The notes beneath the pieces are model-generated. The model did not search any database and had not been told where the DNA came from. It saw only the letters and a list, made by a program, of their open reading frames with translations. From Psoroptes ovis (lineage: Eukaryota; Arthropoda; Arachnida; Sarcoptiformes; Psoroptidae), in assembly GCA_002943765.1 (NCBI GenBank), contig PQWQ01000004.1:3472001-3536000 (forward strand): DNA of 64,000 bases, in the 5' to 3' direction. Within the stretch, counting starts at the first letter, position 1. The number at the start of each line of letters is the position of its first letter. This document shows positions 59,621-64,000 of this stretch, in pieces. Position numbers and translations under genes: made by a program.

Positions 59621-61569
59621 TGAGATTTAAAAATTCTCAGAAATATTTTATTAATTTGAATTTCGAAAAAAAATTTGAATTATTGCGTGTAACAACACAA
59701 CACACACATATTCAGGCCTGATGTTTTTGCAAACACACACACACACAGAAAATATTTCCAAAGCCATTCGAATGAAAATGTATTTATAAATACATGTGTC
59801 GTTGTTTATAGATATATATTTATTTATTTTTTTGAAGATCAACAACAACAAAAAAATAGACATAAATATACGTAATAATAATGATGATAATAATAATAAA
59901 AAACAATGCATTTACAGGATTTCAAGTTTTAATTCGTAGTTTTAAAGTAGAATTTCGTAATTTTGCTGTTTAAAATTGCTCTCAAAAACTACGAAAATCA
60001 TATTTAAAACTCTGAATTTAAACTTAAAACTTTGTATTAAATAATACTTGAGTTTTTTTTTGATTAATTACATTTAAAAGTAATGATAATGATAATGATA
60101 ATAATAGTAATAATTTTTTTAATTTACAATTGTTCATTGTTTTTTTTTTTTGCTTTTTGGTTGATAGTACGTGTTGGACACGTATTAAAACAAAACAAAA
60201 CAAATGTAATGTACAAATACACGAATACACACTAAAAATACAGTGGCTATGCAATAAAGCAAAAAAAAATGTAAATATATGCGCATGAAGACAAAAAACA
60301 CATGTAGCATTCATGGTTCAAGTTTTGATTCAATTCATTAGTTCAATTTTTCATAGTCGATTTTTGAACAAAAATTTCATGTTCAAATGGACACCACTAT
60401 TTTGGATAAAACAAAAAAAAAGTAGTAAAAAATGAATGGAATGGAAATTCCATTCATTTTGAAAAATTTTTGAATGTCAATTGTCAAAGATTCATTTATT
60501 ATTTTAATTTTTTTAAATATAAATTTCAATTGGAAATTTGCTCTAAAAGTATTTTTGATTTTTTTCAAAAATAAGAAATGTATTCAAATTACTATTATTA
60601 TTTGTTCCATTCTTTGTTTTAAAGCTTCTTCTTTTTTTCAAAAATTTTTGAATTCAAAAATTCTTTAACCAATTCAAAATGATAATGATGAAGAATGGCG
60701 TAGAAGAGAAAATTTCATTTTGCAGGTAGCCAACTCTGATATTTTTGATTAATAATGTTGTTTGTTGTACTGAATTCAAACATGGTGTTTTGAAATGGTG
60801 GGTGTTTTTTGTGTGTGTGTCATTTGGATCTTTTTTTTTCTTTCGATTCTAAAATCAAATGAATTTGAATATTTGACAATTCGACTATCAGAAATGATAG
60901 AAAGGGAATTACAAAGACATACAAAATTGAATTTGTCTCGTTGTTTTCTTCAATGCAATCGCTTCTTATTCTATTTGTTTCATTTATTTTTGATATTTTT
61001 GAAGCTATCTTCTCCGTTATTTTTTGACCAATTGTAAATATTTGAAACACTTTTTGTTTATTTATCTTTTGTTGTTGTTGTTGTTGTTGCCGCTGAACAA
61101 ATATTCAATGTGTAATTGAAGATGATATGAAATAATTCAAAAAATTTTCCCACCCATACAATTGACGCAATAAAATAAAGAAAAAAAAAATTCAAAGAAA
61201 AATTATTCCATTTTTTTCAAGAAAAAAAAAGAAAAAAAGAAAAAGACAATTATTCAAAGAATATAAACGTTCCTGGAACAAATGATTTGAATATCATTTC
61301 AATCTATATCATTGTTTGATTGACTACAACAACGACGACAACAACACATCGAATAAGTAGTAATAAGATTGAAGCTGAATAAATACATATTCAAAACAAG
61401 TGAAAAAAAAATTTCATCTTAATTTCAAACATTGAAAATATTTGTTTCATATTTGTATTGGAATTTTTATTTATTTGTCTTCAAAGAATATTTCTCATAA
61501 CCAAACAGTGTTTAAATTATTTGATTATTTCAATCATAAGATCAATTTTCCCTGCAAAAAAAAAATATA

Positions 61570-64000
61570 ATGATTGATCCAAAATCGAATAGATTTTGGT
61601 TGCAAAAATCTTTTCGTAAAATGAAATTGATTAAAATTAATGATGATAATAATAATCATGATGACAATAATGGTTATTATTATGGGCAAATATCAGCAAT
61701 GATAATGTTGCTGAAAACAATCAATCGACAACGACAACAACAACAACAATCATTGATGAAACAATTTAATTTTATAATAATAATATTATCATCATTATTT
61801 CTATTATTAACATCATTCGTATATCAAATCAATGCTAATGGTATGGTAAAAAATTTTCAATTTTATTCCATCATTATTTCATTTCAATTAGATTTGATTC
61901 GTTTTTTAATTAAAAAAAAATAAAATATTTCAATTTCTTTTGTGAAAACTTTTCTCAAAAAAAAAAATTATTCATTTCCTATTTTAAAACCAAAATTAAT
62001 GTCATCAACATCAATATTTTTCTCCAATAAATAGAATTCAATGAAATTTGGCAGCCTCAAGCATCACAAATATTCAATGTTGAAGAATATTCATCATCAA
62101 ACACCGATAATAATAACGATAATATTATTGAACCGACAATAAATTCATCGAATATTGAACGTAAACAACAGCAACAACTAAATTATTATCTAAACAACAT
62201 CAACATCAATGATAATAATCAAAATGATAGTAATTTCGATTTAGACACAGTAAATAATAATAATGTTAATAATAAAGATTATTATTATGAACCTGAATTG
62301 AATATTGGAGATGATAATGTTGATGATGACGATGATGATAATGATCTAAATCCTATGATTATTGTTGATGATAATAATAATAATAATAAGGGTAATAGTA
62401 ATGGTAATGGCAATGGCAATGATCACGATGATGATGATGGGTATATAATGATCAATGATCGAAATGAAATTGAAAACAATAATGACCATACTAATTATAA
62501 TAATGGTACTTTCATAGATGATAATAATATTGATTCGAATAATAAATTCAATACTTCATCAAGGGTATTTGTATTTGAATTATTGTTTTTTTTTTTTTTT
62601 TGAAATTTTTTCTGGTTTTTCCCTTAATTTCATTTCTATTTCTTCATTTACTCCTTTTATTTTCTGATATCGAATAAATAAAAAAATTTTAGTTGAAAAA
62701 ACGTGAAGTATTCCGTGGACAAAATTATCATTATCAACGTGGCTATGAATTAAGCCGATTACGTTATGAAAATCGTTTACGCAATGATCCACAAGCAGCC
62801 AAACCTAAAGCATTTTTTATTCGTGAATATCATCAAGGCCGAGAAGTACCGAGAGAATTGTTACGTTTAACACAAGCTGATGGTGTCGGTGGTGGTGGTG
62901 GTGGTGTTGGCGGTAGTGGAGGTCATTCAACAGATTCAACACATGATTCAGCGAATGATATGAAAACAATGTCTGATTATCAGCAACAATTGTATGCAAC
63001 AAAAGCAGCAATCAAAGCTGCATTGCAAAATGGTGATAAAGATTTTAGTATTCTTGATTATCTCAATAAAATGAAAGCTAAAATTGAAGCTGAACGCCAA
63101 CAAAAAACAGCAAATGCAGGAGGAGGAGGAGATGCAGGTAGTAATGTTGGCGCTGGTCCTGGCCCTGGAATCGGTGCAAATATCGTTCCACTTATACCGA
63201 CAAATGTTAACACTGCAACTGGAGGTCATAGTGATGGACATTCTACCAGTGTTGGTGGGCCTGGTGACAGTAATGCTATACATCCTGATCATATAATTGA
63301 ACAGATCAAAGATATTGATCAAAAATTTGGTGGAATTGATGGCGCAAATGTGGGAGTACGATTCGATGAACAAATCAAAGAAGATCTTAATAAACTTCTT
63401 GCATATGATCCAAGGTATATTTACATTGTCAATTTTTTTAGCTTATTATAATAATTGATTATTCGAAATTTGCTTAGTAAACAATTTGGTGAACGACTTC
63501 GTCCATTTAGACCATCATGGATTGGCTCAACTCCAGCTTCAGGACCAGGACACAGAACAGGCACTGGTGGCAGCGACTCAAGTGGTATTGACGAACCAAG
63601 CGGTGCTGGCGGTCCTGGAAGCGCTGCAAACGATTATCTTAACAAAATAAGACGACTCTATCCACATTTATTCCCTGGTCATACTGGACAAGGAATTCCT
63701 GGCGCCAGACCTGGTGCTGGCAGTGGACCAGGCGATTCCGGCACTGGAAGTTTCGGTCAATCAGGAGATGGAAGCAGGCCTTCTGGCTCAGGTGGTGCTG
63801 GCGGTACTGGCACTGGTGCAACAGGTGGCATACCTGGTGATGGATCTGGAGGCGGCGGTGGTGGTGGTGGTGGTTCAGGGACCGGTGGATCCGGCAGCGG
63901 CGGTCCAGGCAGTGGGGGTGCAGGAACTGGTGGAGGCCAAGGCGCTGGTGGTTCAGGTGGTGGCGGTTCAAGCGGCGGCATCGGACCTGGCGCTGGTGGA
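61570..64000 (+). CDS. Secreted Asn/Asp-rich and glycine-rich protein, function unknown, cut by window end
   Basis: Four exons join in frame: 61570-61840, 62035-62564, 62693-63414 and 63478 onward, still open at the window end. A hydrophobic segment (FIIIILSSLFLLLTSFVYQINA) gives a good signal peptide if translation starts at the ATG at 61756 rather than 61570, which would put about 62 Gln/Asn-rich residues before it. Exon 2 encodes an acidic Asn/Asp-rich stretch. Exon 3 begins with a charged segment (RGYELSRLRYENRLRNDP), then Gly runs and helical parts (ATKAAIKAALQNGDKDFSILDYL). Exon 4 is dominated by Gly with Ser, Pro, Thr and Ala (GPG, GGSG types), like silk or other extracellular structural proteins. 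Exon 4 is markedly GC-rich compared with the rest of the window. No homolog recognised; the silk-like label describes composition only. Confidence 0.75.

Larger units (their letters stand above)
55118..61569. other. Mostly non-coding stretch, ankyrin gene to Gly-rich gene
   Basis: Contains hairpin elements at 55309-55393 and 56227-56310, a GAAT repeat near 55850, TAA/GAT microsatellites, inverted repeats at 58561-58678 and 59592-59620, and one weak candidate exon on the minus strand (57291-57497). Nothing else looks coding. Confidence 0.55.

Noticed and set aside
63639..63981. His- and Pro-rich minus-strand ORFs at the window end
   Set aside because: Antisense shadows of the Gly-rich exon.
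1..64000. tRNA, rRNA, conserved microRNA and CRISPR features
   Set aside because: I looked for tRNA B-box-like motifs, well-known microRNA seeds and regularly spaced repeats and saw none; a covariance-model scan would be decisive.

Overview
The window is a strongly AT-rich arthropod genomic segment. Its genes have short GT-AG introns, abundant microsatellites, and host proteins full of poly-Asn, poly-Asp, poly-Gln and poly-Ser runs. The gene set (A-type muscarinic acetylcholine receptor, long MRP/ABCC transporter, tryptophan 2,3-dioxygenase, Diego/ANKRD6-like ankyrin protein) and composition fit a small-genome arachnid, most plausibly an acariform (astigmatid) mite. That assignment is inference from style and homology memory; no search was run.

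Layout. 1-7.3 kb: AT-rich DNA without a convincing gene, holding two small hairpin elements. 7.32-14.42 kb: a complete, very young LTR retroelement with near-identical 434-bp LTRs, a Gag-protease ORF, and one long ORF carrying reverse transcriptase, RNase H, integrase and an in-frame envelope-like domain. 14.4-22.1 kb: non-coding, with two more hairpin elements and a probable 150-bp piggyBac-type MITE. 22.16-26.84 kb (minus): a giant exon of a muscarinic receptor (TM1-TM6) whose third cytoplasmic loop is about 900 residues; the TM7 exon was not found. 26.8-35.5 kb: non-coding. 35.50-43.83 kb (plus): a full eight-exon MRP/ABCC transporter of 1,616 residues whose start codon abuts a 36-nt poly(A) tract. 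48.91-50.84 kb (plus): a five-exon tryptophan 2,3-dioxygenase of 538 residues. 52.69-55.12 kb (plus): a seven-exon ANKRD6/Diego-like protein of 649 residues, including a 23-nt exon. 61.57 kb to the window end (plus): a secreted, Asn/Asp-rich then Gly-rich protein of unknown function, cut by the window edge, with a marked shift to GC-rich sequence.

Spread through the non-coding DNA are eleven copies of one 84-87-bp palindromic mobile element with mariner-like ends and TA target sites. They fall into at least three internal-sequence classes and tend to occur in close pairs. With the retroelement and the piggyBac-type element, they are the main mobile content. The host genes appear to be independent neighbours (neurotransmission, efflux, kynurenine pathway, planar polarity/Wnt signalling) rather than a functional cluster. 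The most unusual object is the retroelement: a Gag that looks BEL/Pao-like is joined to Ty3/Gypsy-type pol and an errantivirus-type envelope carried in the pol frame.
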